Shown: positions 8,126-16,726 of the stretch, piece after piece
How the letters are laid out: the number at the start of each line of letters is the position of its first letter
How positions within the stretch are numbered: the stretch's first letter is position 1
Assembly (NCBI RefSeq): GCF_014644435.1
Contig: NZ_BMKR01000015.1
Span: 62,001-126,000 of the forward strand
DNA length: 64,000 bases
Origin: Paenibacillus albidus
GTDB lineage: Bacteria; Bacillota; Bacilli; Paenibacillales; Paenibacillaceae
Reading direction: 5' to 3'
Program-made: the position numbers and the translations under genes
Notes under the pieces: model-generated
What the model saw: the letters and a program-made list of their open reading frames with translations, nothing else
What the model was told of the DNA's origin: nothing
Databases searched by the model: none

Positions 8126-11100
8126 TCAGGGCAGTTCGAGCAGCCGGATCACCAGTGTAATCACTTCGGCGCGTGTGGCATTGGCCAACGGATCGAAACG
8201 GTTGCCGTCTTTGCCCTGCATAAGTTTGGCCCTTACCACTGCAGCCAACTCGCTGCGGGCCCAGACCGGAATGCTGTTGCTATCCGTAAAGTCCGGCTGC
8301 TGCTGTCCTTCCAGCGTAAGCCGCGCCGCGCGGGCGGCAATAACCGCGATCTCAGCACGAGTGATCCGGCCGCTGGCCTGAAAGCTGCCATCGGCATAAC
8401 CACGCAGCAGACCTGCACCGTAAAGCTCAGTCACCGCGTCTTGCGCCCAGCCCGGAATTTGCTGCTGATCGGTGAACCCTATCGCCGCAGAAGCATCTGT
8501 ATTAAGCTTCAGCGCCCGGCTGATGAACACGGCAAATTCTGCCCGGGTCACCATCGCTTCCGGCCGGAAGCTACCGTCTTCGAATCCTTTTGCGATCCCC
8601 AGTGAAGCCGCCTGCCGGATAGCTTCCAATGCCCAGTGGCCCTGGATATCACTGAAGCTAATCTGTCCGACATCTGGAGGTCCGGGTTCCTCCGAAGCTG
8701 TTGTGCCGCCACCCGCCACAATTACACCCGGAACGGCTCCGCCGGAAGAAGGTGTTGCGGCAGGTGAAGCTGGCGAACTGTTCCCTGCTCCTGAACCGCT
8801 GCCTGAACCGGCATCCGGCCCATTCCCTGAATCCGGAACCGTACCCGGATTTGGTCCAGTGCCGGGATCTGGCCCGGGCCCTGGATCTGGTCCGGTGCCG
8901 GGTTCTTCAACCGGCGTACCAGGTTGCGGTATGACGGAAGCCTTCAACCGTGCCAGCGCATCCTCCAGTGCTGCCAGCAGCGTGTCGGACTTCATCTGCG
9001 AGCCGGCAAGATCCGCTGCAGCAGTGTGGGCCTGCGCTATCGCCTGGGCAAGCACAGCTTTGGCTTCAGCCGGATATTGCCCCGGCTCTGTGCCGCTTTC
9101 GGCAGCATCATAGTACTGCTGCGCACCCGTTAACACCTCTGCTAAGCGGCTGTTGTCAGCCATACCGAAGTTCAGCCGCACTGCATACAGGGTGCCGCCA
9201 ATCCGGACCCGGGCTGATGTCAGCCCTGCCGGATCAATAGATTTGACCTTGAAGCTGCGCACAGGTTCCCCGAGAGTTTCATCCGCATATTCGGCGGTCA
9301 GCCACTCTTCGCCAGCGCGTACCTGAAGCTCTTCCACTATGGGGTTGGTCCTAACCAATCCATAGGTATCACCCGCTACTGTGGCGACCAGTGCCTGGTT
9401 TCGGAAGTACCCTGCGGCCAGAGAGAACGCGTCTTTGTTTCCATCCGCTACCGAAACATTCACGGGATACGCTACGTTCTGCTTCAATTCATCCAGGGTA
9501 GCTTGCAGTCCCTGTGCGGCCGCAGCGATCTGTGGCCGGGTGGCCGACAGATTGGAACCGGTCTGCTCCGCTGCCTGAACCGCCTGTTCAACCTTAGCTC
9601 TGGCCACCGCATAACGCTGCTCCGCCCCTTTGGGGGCCACAGTATGGGACAGGAATTGTGCAGCCTCAGCAACCCCGGCGTTTAATGCTTTTAACAGGCC
9701 GGTATTATAGCTGATATATACCCCCCGGGTCTCCGCTCCGGCCTGGTAGCGAACATAGGACAAACCCAGCCAGTTGGCCCCCGCTGCGGCCGTGCCCATC
9801 ACATTGCGAATGGTGACCTGATAGAGCTTTTGCGTTTCCGTTGAACCTTGGGTTAGCGCAATAGCTCTGTATTGCTCCTGCGAATAATCCAGTCTGTTCG
9901 TGGAGAAATCCCCGGCAAAAGTAGGCGTTGACTGCACCACCTCACGGATCTGAGGATTAGTAAAAATGAGATTCGCGTGAAGCTTATCATTGAATTCATT
10001 CCATTGATTCTTGAGCAGCACAGCCGTACTGCCGAAATCCCCGGCATATACCGAGAAAGTTGCCGTCGGCTCTAAGGTATCCACCACATGAACAGCTATC
10101 GGTTCTGTGACCACGTAATATCTGTCCTTGTTATTATTGAATCGGGTCGTCAGCGCTTTGACCGATGCGTCCACCTGGGACTGCAAAGCACTGTCATTGG
10201 CCAGCAACGCTTTTGCAGTTTGGAGGATATTCCCGTTAAGAGACGAGGAGACGCCTTTCATATATTCACCCGCCGAGACCGGGGCAAAAATATATCCGGC
10301 TTTTCCCTCTGCGCTGCCGGTTTCCTTGAGTCCGGACAATAATTGTTCTGTCTGCATAATGATTGCCTTTAGTGCAGCCTTGTCTGCAGTGTACACGGAG
10401 GCCTTGTATTGCGCCAGTCCGGCGCTCAGCTCATCGTATGCGGTCTTGATGACATCTTCCGTGGGCCCGGATTGTCCGGCTATGGTTTCGGCCCGGGTAA
10501 TATGATCGTACAGTACAGCCCTGGAGCCTGCCGGGTATTGTCCGAAATCAGTTCCTTCCGCGGTATTATCGTATACGGAACGCGAGACGGTAATCAGCTC
10601 CTGCAATTGTCCAAGCGTAACCTCCGGCAATTCGCCACCCCCGCCTGGCTCCTCTCCTTCTCCAGGGCCGGTTCCCAGGCTCGAGGTATCCAGCCACAGC
10701 TGTGCATTATACCAGTAATCATAGTTCAGACCGGGATACTTCGGATGATCCTGAATGATGACATGCATCAAAATGTCTGTCGGTTTCCGGATATCTTCAA
10801 TATTCAGGGCCACCTTCAGGTTGCCGGCGGTACCGCTGCCGGAATCGACGGAATAGGGTTGGTAACCTTCTTTGCCCTGCACATCACTACCATTAATTAC
10901 AGCTTTGGCTGAACCCGGTTTGCGGAACCCGATATAGGGGATCAGTGCATAATTGTCTGCGGCTACCTCATGTTCAAAAATAACCTGCCCCCCCTGCACA
11001 GTGAGCTTCCCCGAATGTTCAACATTCAAGAATACATGCGCCGCCGAATCGGCTGTACTGTTATCCTTTAAATAACGATAAAATATATCACTGTATGTAC

Positions 11101-11209
11101 CGTCCTGCACAGCAGTCTCCGCGCCTGCAGTTGTCTGGGTCCAGGCACCAAACGGAACCAGCAGCAGAAGCGCCAGCAGCAGGACACCTGCTTTTTTCAA
11201 CACAGTCAT
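8126..11209 (-). CDS. S-layer-anchored heme-binding surface protein (NEAT, FIVAR repeats, three SLH domains)
   Basis: About 1,027 residues, secreted. A signal peptide (1-30) is followed by one NEAT domain (about 35-170) with the heme-site motif YDYWY near its end. A FIVAR-like helical domain (about 195-270) comes next, then a region without a family I recognise (about 360-510), further FIVAR-like helices (about 520-590 and 680-760), a Pro/Gly/Ser linker and three SLH domains (about 835-1,025). SLH domains bind pyruvylated wall polysaccharide, so the protein should present its NEAT domain on the cell surface. The ATG near 11,209 has AAGGGGG about 9 bases upstream. It lies downstream of the small NEAT-like gene and probably shares its Fur-controlled promoter. 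Confidence 0.85.
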   Translation of the reverse strand: MTVLKKAGVLLLALLLLVPFGAWTQTTAGAETAVQDGTYSDIFYRYLKDNSTADSAAHVFLNVEHSGKLTVQGGQVIFEHEVAADNYALIPYIGFRKPGSAKAVINGSDVQGKEGYQPYSVDSGSGTAGNLKVALNIEDIRKPTDILMHVIIQDHPKYPGLNYDYWYNAQLWLDTSSLGTGPGEGEEPGGGGELPEVTLGQLQELITVSRSVYDNTAEGTDFGQYPAGSRAVLYDHITRAETIAGQSGPTEDVIKTAYDELSAGLAQYKASVYTADKAALKAIIMQTEQLLSGLKETGSAEGKAGYIFAPVSAGEYMKGVSSSLNGNILQTAKALLANDSALQSQVDASVKALTTRFNNNKDRYYVVTEPIAVHVVDTLEPTATFSVYAGDFGSTAVLLKNQWNEFNDKLHANLIFTNPQIREVVQSTPTFAGDFSTNRLDYSQEQYRAIALTQGSTETQKLYQVTIRNVMGTAAAGANWLGLSYVRYQAGAETRGVYISYNTGLLKALNAGVAEAAQFLSHTVAPKGAEQRYAVARAKVEQAVQAAEQTGSNLSATRPQIAAAAQGLQATLDELKQNVAYPVNVSVADGNKDAFSLAAGYFRNQALVATVAGDTYGLVRTNPIVEELQVRAGEEWLTAEYADETLGEPVRSFKVKSIDPAGLTSARVRIGGTLYAVRLNFGMADNSRLAEVLTGAQQYYDAAESGTEPGQYPAEAKAVLAQAIAQAHTAAADLAGSQMKSDTLLAALEDALARLKASVIPQPGTPVEEPGTGPDPGPGPDPGTGPNPGTVPDSGNGPDAGSGSGSGAGNSSPASPAATPSSGGAVPGVIVAGGGTTASEEPGPPDVGQISFSDIQGHWALEAIRQAASLGIAKGFEDGSFRPEAMVTRAEFAVFISRALKLNTDASAAIGFTDQQQIPGWAQDAVTELYGAGLLRGYADGSFQASGRITRAEIAVIAARAARLTLEGQQQPDFTDSNSIPVWARSELAAVVRAKLMQGKDGNRFDPLANATRAEVITLVIRLLELP

Positions 11210-11329
11210 TTCATTCATCCCCCTTCTCTTGACCACTTATATAAAAGAAGGAAGAGGAAACGGCACTCCGCTTCTCTTCCCGATTCATGCGACATCCCTT
11301 TTTATCTTTCAGCAAGCAAAGCCCGCTCT

Positions 11330-11701
11330 CTAATTCCAGTGTATTGTCAAATCATACAGCTGGCTGTGAAATACAGTGGACACGAACAGCTCAATATCGA
11401 TATCCGCGCTCGGATTGGCAGAGGTGAATGTGAATGTTGTAAGGTTAGTGCCGGAATTGTATGAGCCTGTGTAAGTGTTCCCTTCAACCGTCAAAGAAGG
11501 AAAATAATTACCGGTAAGCTTAATGGTGACCGTGTTGCCGTTAACTTCCGCCGGGGCTGCAATGTAGGTGCTGGAATGGGAATCGTACGAACCTTCGTAG
11601 TAAAACTGATAGGACTTGCTCGCCGCGAATACAGGAACAGCCAGCATCAACGTCAACACAACCATCATTAGCAACGAAACTGTCTTTTTTGCTTTTACCA
11701 T
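11330..11701 (-). CDS. small secreted NEAT-like protein, candidate hemophore
   Basis: Protein of 123 residues: signal peptide (1-27, cleaved after VFAA) and a single beta-rich domain. The pattern NTVTIKLTGNYFPSLTVEG, then TYTGSYNSGTNLTTFTF, and the end YDLTIHW resembles the strands of NEAT domains (ITVTLKNSSWITGFKV..., TRTVEFEV, YDVDLKF). The first Tyr of the YxxxY heme motif appears to be His (HSQLY). The similarity is weak and read by eye, so the NEAT assignment is inference. A perfect 7-1-7 Fur box lies about 118 bases upstream, and heme genes surround it, which supports a role in heme capture. GGGAGCG precedes the ATG. Confidence 0.6.
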   Translation of the reverse strand: MVKAKKTVSLLMMVVLTLMLAVPVFAASKSYQFYYEGSYDSHSSTYIAAPAEVNGNTVTIKLTGNYFPSLTVEGNTYTGSYNSGTNLTTFTFTSANPSADIDIELFVSTVFHSQLYDLTIHWN

Positions 11702-11818
11702 GAATCAACACGCTCCCTATGAATATATTTAAGTTCTCTGGCACTTGGCTGGCACTTTACCTTACCGGTTCCTTCATCTCATCCCTGCCTTCCCCCGGGT
11801 ATAATCCTTCCGTGTAAT

Positions 11819-11833
11819 TGATAATGATTATCA
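11819..11833. promoter_or_regulatory. Fur box
   Basis: Perfect 7-1-7 palindrome TGATAATGATTATCA, matching the Fur consensus heptamers TGATAAT/ATTATCA. It lies upstream of the small NEAT-like gene (start 11701) and just downstream of the ATPase gene, so it should give this gene and the NEAT/SLH gene beyond it their own iron-responsive promoter. Confidence 0.8.
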
Positions 11834-11868
11834 ATATCAATTACTTGATTTGATTCTAGCTGTACGTG

Positions 11869-12687
11869 TTATATTTTGTCAATCTTTTTTTGTCGCAATT
11901 TTGAACTTTCAATTTTTTTCTTTTTGACCGGAATGATATACAGACCTGTCTCCTGCTCCTTTCTTACGACAACATCCACCCCATATATGGATTTCACGGA
12001 TTCCGCAGTTATGATCTCTTCCGGTGCACCCTCCAGCACCACCTGGCCGTCTTTCATCGCAATCAGATGATCACTGTAGTGAATAGCCTGATTTATGTCA
12101 TGAAGCACCATCACGACAGTCAGCGAGTGTTCCTGGCCCAGGCGCTGGATCAGATCGAGCATTTCATACTGGTAAAAGATGTCCAGATACGTAGTCGGCT
12201 CATCCAAAAATAAAATCGGCGTCTTCTGGGTAAGCGCAAGCGCCAGCCATACACGCTGCCGCTCGCCGCCTGACAGTTCAGCCAGCGGTTTTTGGCGTTT
12301 GTCCTGTAAATCGGTGCACTCCAGCGCCCACTCCAAGGCCTCCCGGTCCGCTTCCCGCTCCGGCACCAGCAATGCCCGGTGCGGAAGGCGCCCGAAAGAA
12401 GCCAGCTTCTCCACCGTCAGATCCCCCGGCGCAGTATTATGCTGGTGCACAACGGCCAGCTTGCGGGCAACCTCCCGTGTTTTGTAGCGTGAGAGGTCCT
12501 GCCCGTCCAGAATGACCGTACCGGAAGAAGGCGCGTAATTGGCAGCCAGAACCCCTAATAAGGTTGATTTCCCGCTGCCATTGGGGCCGATAATGGCGGT
12601 GGTGCACCCTTGGGGAATAGTCAGGCTTAATTGCTCCAGAAGCTTTTTCTTGCGGTGATATGAGAACGACACCTCTTTAATCTCCAT
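11869..12687 (-). CDS. iron/heme ABC transporter ATP-binding protein (FecE/FhuC family)
   Basis: Protein of 272 residues. Walker A GPNGSGKST, signature LSGGERQR, Walker B ILFLDEPTTYLD and H-loop MVLHD are intact. Residues VHQHNTAPGDLTVEKLASFGR are typical of the FecE/FhuC/BtuD ATPases for siderophores, heme and cobalamin. The lysine-rich tail (about 250-272) is longer than usual. It overlaps the permease gene by 11 bases, and GGGGAGGTG precedes the ATG. It is the last gene of the leftward heme operon and should energise uptake through the permease. Confidence 0.88.
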   Translation of the reverse strand: MEIKEVSFSYHRKKKLLEQLSLTIPQGCTTAIIGPNGSGKSTLLGVLAANYAPSSGTVILDGQDLSRYKTREVARKLAVVHQHNTAPGDLTVEKLASFGRLPHRALLVPEREADREALEWALECTDLQDKRQKPLAELSGGERQRVWLALALTQKTPILFLDEPTTYLDIFYQYEMLDLIQRLGQEHSLTVVMVLHDINQAIHYSDHLIAMKDGQVVLEGAPEEIITAESVKSIYGVDVVVRKEQETGLYIIPVKKKKIESSKLRQKKIDKI

Positions 12688-13633
12688 GGTTCACCTCCCC
12701 TTTGCGCAGCAAAAAGATCAGGAAAGGACCGCCGATCACCGTCATAATAATCGAAGCCGGAATTTCTACGGGTGCCAGCAACGTGCGGCCCAGCGTATCT
12801 GCCACCAAAATAAGCAGGGCTCCGGCCAGTGCCGAAAACGGGATCAGGACCTTATGATCCGATCCGACCAGTAGCCTGGCAATATGCGGAACCAGCAGGC
12901 CTACAAAAGCAATCAACCCGCCAATGGCGGTCGCCGTCGCCGCCAGCAGTACCGCCACCGCCGATACAGCGATCCGCACCCGGCTTACGTGCATGCCCAG
13001 ATTCCTGGCCGTTTTGTCCTGCAGCACCAGCACGTTGCACCACGGACTGACCAGCAGAGCCAGGATCAGGCCAATGCTGCCGTAAAGGACAATAATCCGC
13101 ACATCCTCCCAGGTCTTCAGATTAAAGACCGAAGTCGTGGCCATATTCACCATCGTTACCGCGTAGCTGCCTCTGTAATTAAACGACTGCCCCAATCCTG
13201 TAAACGTGGCATTCACTGCAATTCCCACCAGAATCAAGCGCAACGGCTGCAGGCCCGATTTCCAGGACAGGGAAAATACGAGCAGGCAGGCAAAGGCTCC
13301 GCCCAGAAAGGCAAACAGGGGCATCCAGAAGAACAAGGCAGGAAAAATCGTGACCATCGTCAGTGAAACAAACCCGGCACCCGAGGAAATACCGATCACT
13401 CCCGAGACAGCCAGTGCCGCACCGCTGAACATTGCCACGATCACCCGCGGCAGCCGCAGGTCGCGGATAATCGCCACATTGTCATTGGTGCCAGTGACCA
13501 GGCCCTGCAGCAGCTCAGGCAGATTGACCTGCAAGCTGCCGCTGAGGACAGACCATAACAGCGCCGCCGCCAGCAGCCCAAAGACAGCGGCAAAGCTCCA
13601 CAGCGATCTCTTCGTTGTACCTGCTGCTCTCAT
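12677..13633 (-). CDS. iron/heme ABC transporter permease (FecCD family)
   Basis: About 318 residues and eight to ten transmembrane segments. Family motifs include DLRLPRVIVAMFSGAALAVSG near residue 58 and the late GLIAFVGLLVPHIARLLVG, which contacts the ATPase in the BtuC/FecCD fold. ATG at 13633 shares its A with the stop of the binding-protein gene (TGATG), indicating translational coupling. It forms the membrane channel of the leftward importer. The paralogue at 18939 is a second full-length permease of the same family. Confidence 0.88.
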   Translation of the reverse strand: MRAAGTTKRSLWSFAAVFGLLAAALLWSVLSGSLQVNLPELLQGLVTGTNDNVAIIRDLRLPRVIVAMFSGAALAVSGVIGISSGAGFVSLTMVTIFPALFFWMPLFAFLGGAFACLLVFSLSWKSGLQPLRLILVGIAVNATFTGLGQSFNYRGSYAVTMVNMATTSVFNLKTWEDVRIIVLYGSIGLILALLVSPWCNVLVLQDKTARNLGMHVSRVRIAVSAVAVLLAATATAIGGLIAFVGLLVPHIARLLVGSDHKVLIPFSALAGALLILVADTLGRTLLAPVEIPASIIMTVIGGPFLIFLLRKGEVNHGD

Positions 13634-14559
13634 CACTCGGTCTCCGGGTACAACATCGGCAGCAATTCCGTCAGCGCCCGGTCCGCCGCAAGGTTCGCCG
13701 TGGTGCCGAACAATTCCTCCGGCAGATCATAGACCCGGTTGTTCCGGACAGCGTTGAAGTGCTTCCAGATATCATTTTTGATAAAATCCTCGTTGAACAT
13801 TTTAACCACTTCCTCCGGCATGCCATGTGCCGCACGCAGAATGACGTCTGGATTCGCCTGCTGCAAATATTCCGTATTGGATGCCAAATATTCAACGGTT
13901 TCACCCTGGACAATATTCACCCCTCCGGCGATCTTCACTAGATCTCCGATATAGGAATGTTCGGTCGCCACCAAATAGCTGCCCGGCACCCCAAGCAATA
14001 TCAGCACCTTCGGTGCGGGCTTGCCGGCTATGGCCGCTTTCACTTCGGTGATTTTGTTCTCATAGCGGGCGATCAGCTTGTCAGCCTGTTCCCGGCGGTC
14101 ATACTTCTCCCCCAGCAGGACCACTGAATCCTCCAGATTTTGGAGACTGGTCAGATCCAGAAAAGTAGCCTCTACACCGGCGCTTTTAAACAAGGGCTCC
14201 AGCTCATATTTCAGTGTTGTCACCGAGAGGACCTCGCTAGGTTTCAGCGATTTCAGCTTTTCCATATCCGGGCTCATCGGGTTGCCCACCTTCTCCACCT
14301 GTGCGTAACGCTCAGGCAGAACCTTTGTGCTGGTGGGGATACCCACCAGGTCCAAGTCCAGCAAATCCATCATCTCGGTGGAAGAAACCGTAGTGGCAAT
14401 AATCCGCGGCTTCGCTTCAGAGGTGCCGCCGCTTGCCGAAACGTTGGGCAACACCTCCGCCATGGCTGAGGACCGAATCTGCCGTTCTGTGTTCCCCCCG
14501 CATCCCAGCAGCACCCCGAACCAGCACATGGCGGCCAGCAGTGCGAATGTTTTTCTCAT
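13633..14559 (-). CDS. heme/iron ABC transporter substrate-binding lipoprotein (IsdE-like)
   Basis: Protein of 308 residues. The signal peptide ends in a lipobox VLLGC (Cys20). The body has the periplasmic-binding-protein class III layout: an N-terminal lobe beginning KPRIIATTVSSTEMMDLLDLDLVGIPT, a long helix, and a C-terminal lobe with VLILLGVPGSYLVATEHSYIGDLV and a terminal ELLPMLYPE. IsdE-type heme receptors have this fold. The nearest ribosome binding site (AAGGAG) is 15 bases from the ATG, farther than usual, so expression may be modest. A hairpin lies between this gene and the upstream surface-protein gene. It should receive heme from NEAT proteins and pass it to the permease. Confidence 0.82.
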   Translation of the reverse strand: MRKTFALLAAMCWFGVLLGCGGNTERQIRSSAMAEVLPNVSASGGTSEAKPRIIATTVSSTEMMDLLDLDLVGIPTSTKVLPERYAQVEKVGNPMSPDMEKLKSLKPSEVLSVTTLKYELEPLFKSAGVEATFLDLTSLQNLEDSVVLLGEKYDRREQADKLIARYENKITEVKAAIAGKPAPKVLILLGVPGSYLVATEHSYIGDLVKIAGGVNIVQGETVEYLASNTEYLQQANPDVILRAAHGMPEEVVKMFNEDFIKNDIWKHFNAVRNNRVYDLPEELFGTTANLAADRALTELLPMLYPETE

Positions 14560-14596
14560 TATGGGTTCGTGTAGCTCCTTTCTTTGAAAAACTGCA

Positions 14597-14622
14597 AAGG
14601 ACGCCGTTCATCCGGCATCCTT
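14597..14622 (-). terminator. intra-operon hairpin, possible attenuating terminator
   Basis: Stem AAGGACGCCG/CGGCATCCTT (one mismatch) in the 77-base gap between the three-NEAT surface protein gene and the lipoprotein gene. On the minus strand it is followed by TTGCAGTTTTTC. A partial stop here would give more surface protein than transporter from one transcript, or protect the upstream mRNA end. Confidence 0.5.
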
Positions 14623-14636
14623 CGCGAGTCTAGGCC

Positions 14637-16706
14637 TTACGGGTTCAATACTTTCAGCAGCAAGGTTACCGCCTCGGCCCGGGTTGCATATTCCCCCGGG
14701 ACAAAACGATTGCCGCCTTTGCCGCTAATGAGGCCCGCTTGCTCGGCAGCCGCAACATAAGGCCGTGCCCATTCTGCAATATCGCCTGCGTCGCTGAAGC
14801 CAGGCGCCGCGCTTGGCTCAATGGTTATTCCCTTGGCGCGGACGATGATGACCGCAAGCTCACTCCGGGTAATTTTGCGGTCGGCCCGGAAAGTGCCGTC
14901 CTCATACCCGCCGATGATCTTCTTCTCCGCTACCTGGGCCACACCTTCGGCAGCCCATGCAGGAATACTGCTCTGGTCGCTGAATGCGCTGCTTGCTGAG
15001 GCGCCGGATTCCAGTTTCAGCGCCCGGCTGAGCAATACGGCGTATTCGCCACGGCTGATCGGGTTGTTCGGACGGAAGGTATTGTCATCGTAACCTTTGA
15101 CAAGCCCGGCTTGAACTGCCTCTTCAATGGCAGCTTGCGCCCAGTGCCCGCTGATATCGCTAAGGTTCACGGCCGCCGCTGTGTTCTGACCGGCTGGTGT
15201 CGTTGTTTGGCCGGTGGCCGGCGGCGTTGGCGTTGGCGCTCCGGCAGTGGCGGAAGGCGCCGGTGTTGCTGATGGAGCCGGCGTTCCGGTCGATATCGTA
15301 CCGGCCGGATCATTGACCTTCTCCCCTACCGTGCTGCCAACGCGGATATCAACATTGTACGTATTGAAATAATTGAACTCGGGCCAGTCGATTTTGACCC
15401 ATGCGTTCAGCCTGGCTCCCGGGCCGCTGATCGGGAACAACACGGTTCGTGTATTCGCCGCCGCATCGGCAGCAATAACCGAACCCGGATTCTGCTCTAC
15501 CGTAAAGCCCGTAATTTCCTTGCTTTGTGTTAATGTAATGGCCAGGTATTTCTGTCCGCCGGACACCACCAGCGTTCCCGGATGCAGCGTGTAGGAATCC
15601 ATCATGGATACTTCACTGGTGCTGTCCTTGAGGATGGAATAATCAATGCTGTAATGCCCGTCCGTAAGGGAACCGGGTGCCGAGGTTGGCATTGGTGTCG
15701 CTGTAGCGCTTGGAGGTGTGACCGTGCCTCCACCGCCTTCCGAAACTGGTGGTTTTGTCGAATCCGGTGTAGCCGTCGGAACAGGAGTGGCCGTCGGTGC
15801 TGTGGGTACTTCTCCGCCGCCGGAAACGGCTTTAATGGAATCCAGATTGAATTTGTAACGAATGGAATGGGTCATATCATAATTTCTGGAGCTAATAACC
15901 ACTCGCACTTTACCCGGCAGCAGGCCCGATAATTGCTCAACCGGGAAAGAAACCACCCGGGTATTAGCCTCCTTGTCCTCACTTACCGTCGTCACCGGAA
16001 CATAATTCATGCCATCACCTGCTACATGAATTTCCGTAATCGTCGAGCTGTCTTTAATCACACTGAACGAGATCGTCTTCTGTCCTTGATTCGCCGTCAG
16101 TACTGCCGGATTGCTGAAATAACCTTTCATCGAGGAGTCCTGCTCATAGGTCGCATGCATGACGGTGTAATCTATTGTGTATTGCCCATCACTCAAGACA
16201 GGTTCTGCCGGCTGCGCAGGCTCCTTGTCTGCCAGTGGAATCTGGCTGGCGTCGAATTTGAGATCCACATCGTATTCGTTAAAATAGCTGAGTGCAGGCC
16301 ATTCGATTTTGACCCAGCCATCAATGGTCGCAGATAAGTTGCCCAGTTCAAATTCTGTAGTTCTTTGGTTGTTAGCTGTATCGCTGTTTGTGACTATCCC
16401 TTCCGACAACATGCCATTTGCAGCGGTCAGCTTAAGACCGGTAATTTCTTTGCTTTGCTTAACTGTGATGGAGACATAATTTTTGCCGTCTTTCACACTC
16501 AGACTTGCAGGTGTGATAACGTAACTCCCCATCACGGAAGGATCATTCGTGCCGTTTTTCAAGACGGTATATGGCAGCTCATACTGCCCATCCTTGTAAC
16601 GTACATTTTCAGCGGCGGAGACTCCGCCAAGCGGCTGAAGCACGGAACCTATAAGTAAGATAAAGGCCATAATCCTAATCAGATAAGTGAAGCTTGCTTT
16701 ATTCAA
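14637..16706 (-). CDS. S-layer-anchored surface protein with three NEAT domains and three SLH domains
   Basis: About 689 residues. Signal peptide (1-32) is followed by NEAT1 (about 36-160, heme motif YFNEY), NEAT2 (about 170-292, motif YDMTH in which the second Tyr is His), a Pro/Thr linker, NEAT3 (about 345-460, motif YFNTY), a second linker and three SLH domains (about 505-688). It should bind heme at the wall surface and relay it inward. The SLH domains replace the LPXTG signals of IsdA/B/H. I prefer the TTG at 16706 (AAAGGGG 10 bases upstream) over an ATG at 16715 that lies one base from that site. Same transcript as the one-NEAT gene upstream and the importer downstream. Confidence 0.88.
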   Translation of the reverse strand: MNKASFTYLIRIMAFILLIGSVLQPLGGVSAAENVRYKDGQYELPYTVLKNGTNDPSVMGSYVITPASLSVKDGKNYVSITVKQSKEITGLKLTAANGMLSEGIVTNSDTANNQRTTEFELGNLSATIDGWVKIEWPALSYFNEYDVDLKFDASQIPLADKEPAQPAEPVLSDGQYTIDYTVMHATYEQDSSMKGYFSNPAVLTANQGQKTISFSVIKDSSTITEIHVAGDGMNYVPVTTVSEDKEANTRVVSFPVEQLSGLLPGKVRVVISSRNYDMTHSIRYKFNLDSIKAVSGGGEVPTAPTATPVPTATPDSTKPPVSEGGGGTVTPPSATATPMPTSAPGSLTDGHYSIDYSILKDSTSEVSMMDSYTLHPGTLVVSGGQKYLAITLTQSKEITGFTVEQNPGSVIAADAAANTRTVLFPISGPGARLNAWVKIDWPEFNYFNTYNVDIRVGSTVGEKVNDPAGTISTGTPAPSATPAPSATAGAPTPTPPATGQTTTPAGQNTAAAVNLSDISGHWAQAAIEEAVQAGLVKGYDDNTFRPNNPISRGEYAVLLSRALKLESGASASSAFSDQSSIPAWAAEGVAQVAEKKIIGGYEDGTFRADRKITRSELAVIIVRAKGITIEPSAAPGFSDAGDIAEWARPYVAAAEQAGLISGKGGNRFVPGEYATRAEAVTLLLKVLNP

Positions 16707-16726
16707 AACGATCATTCCCCTTTGGT

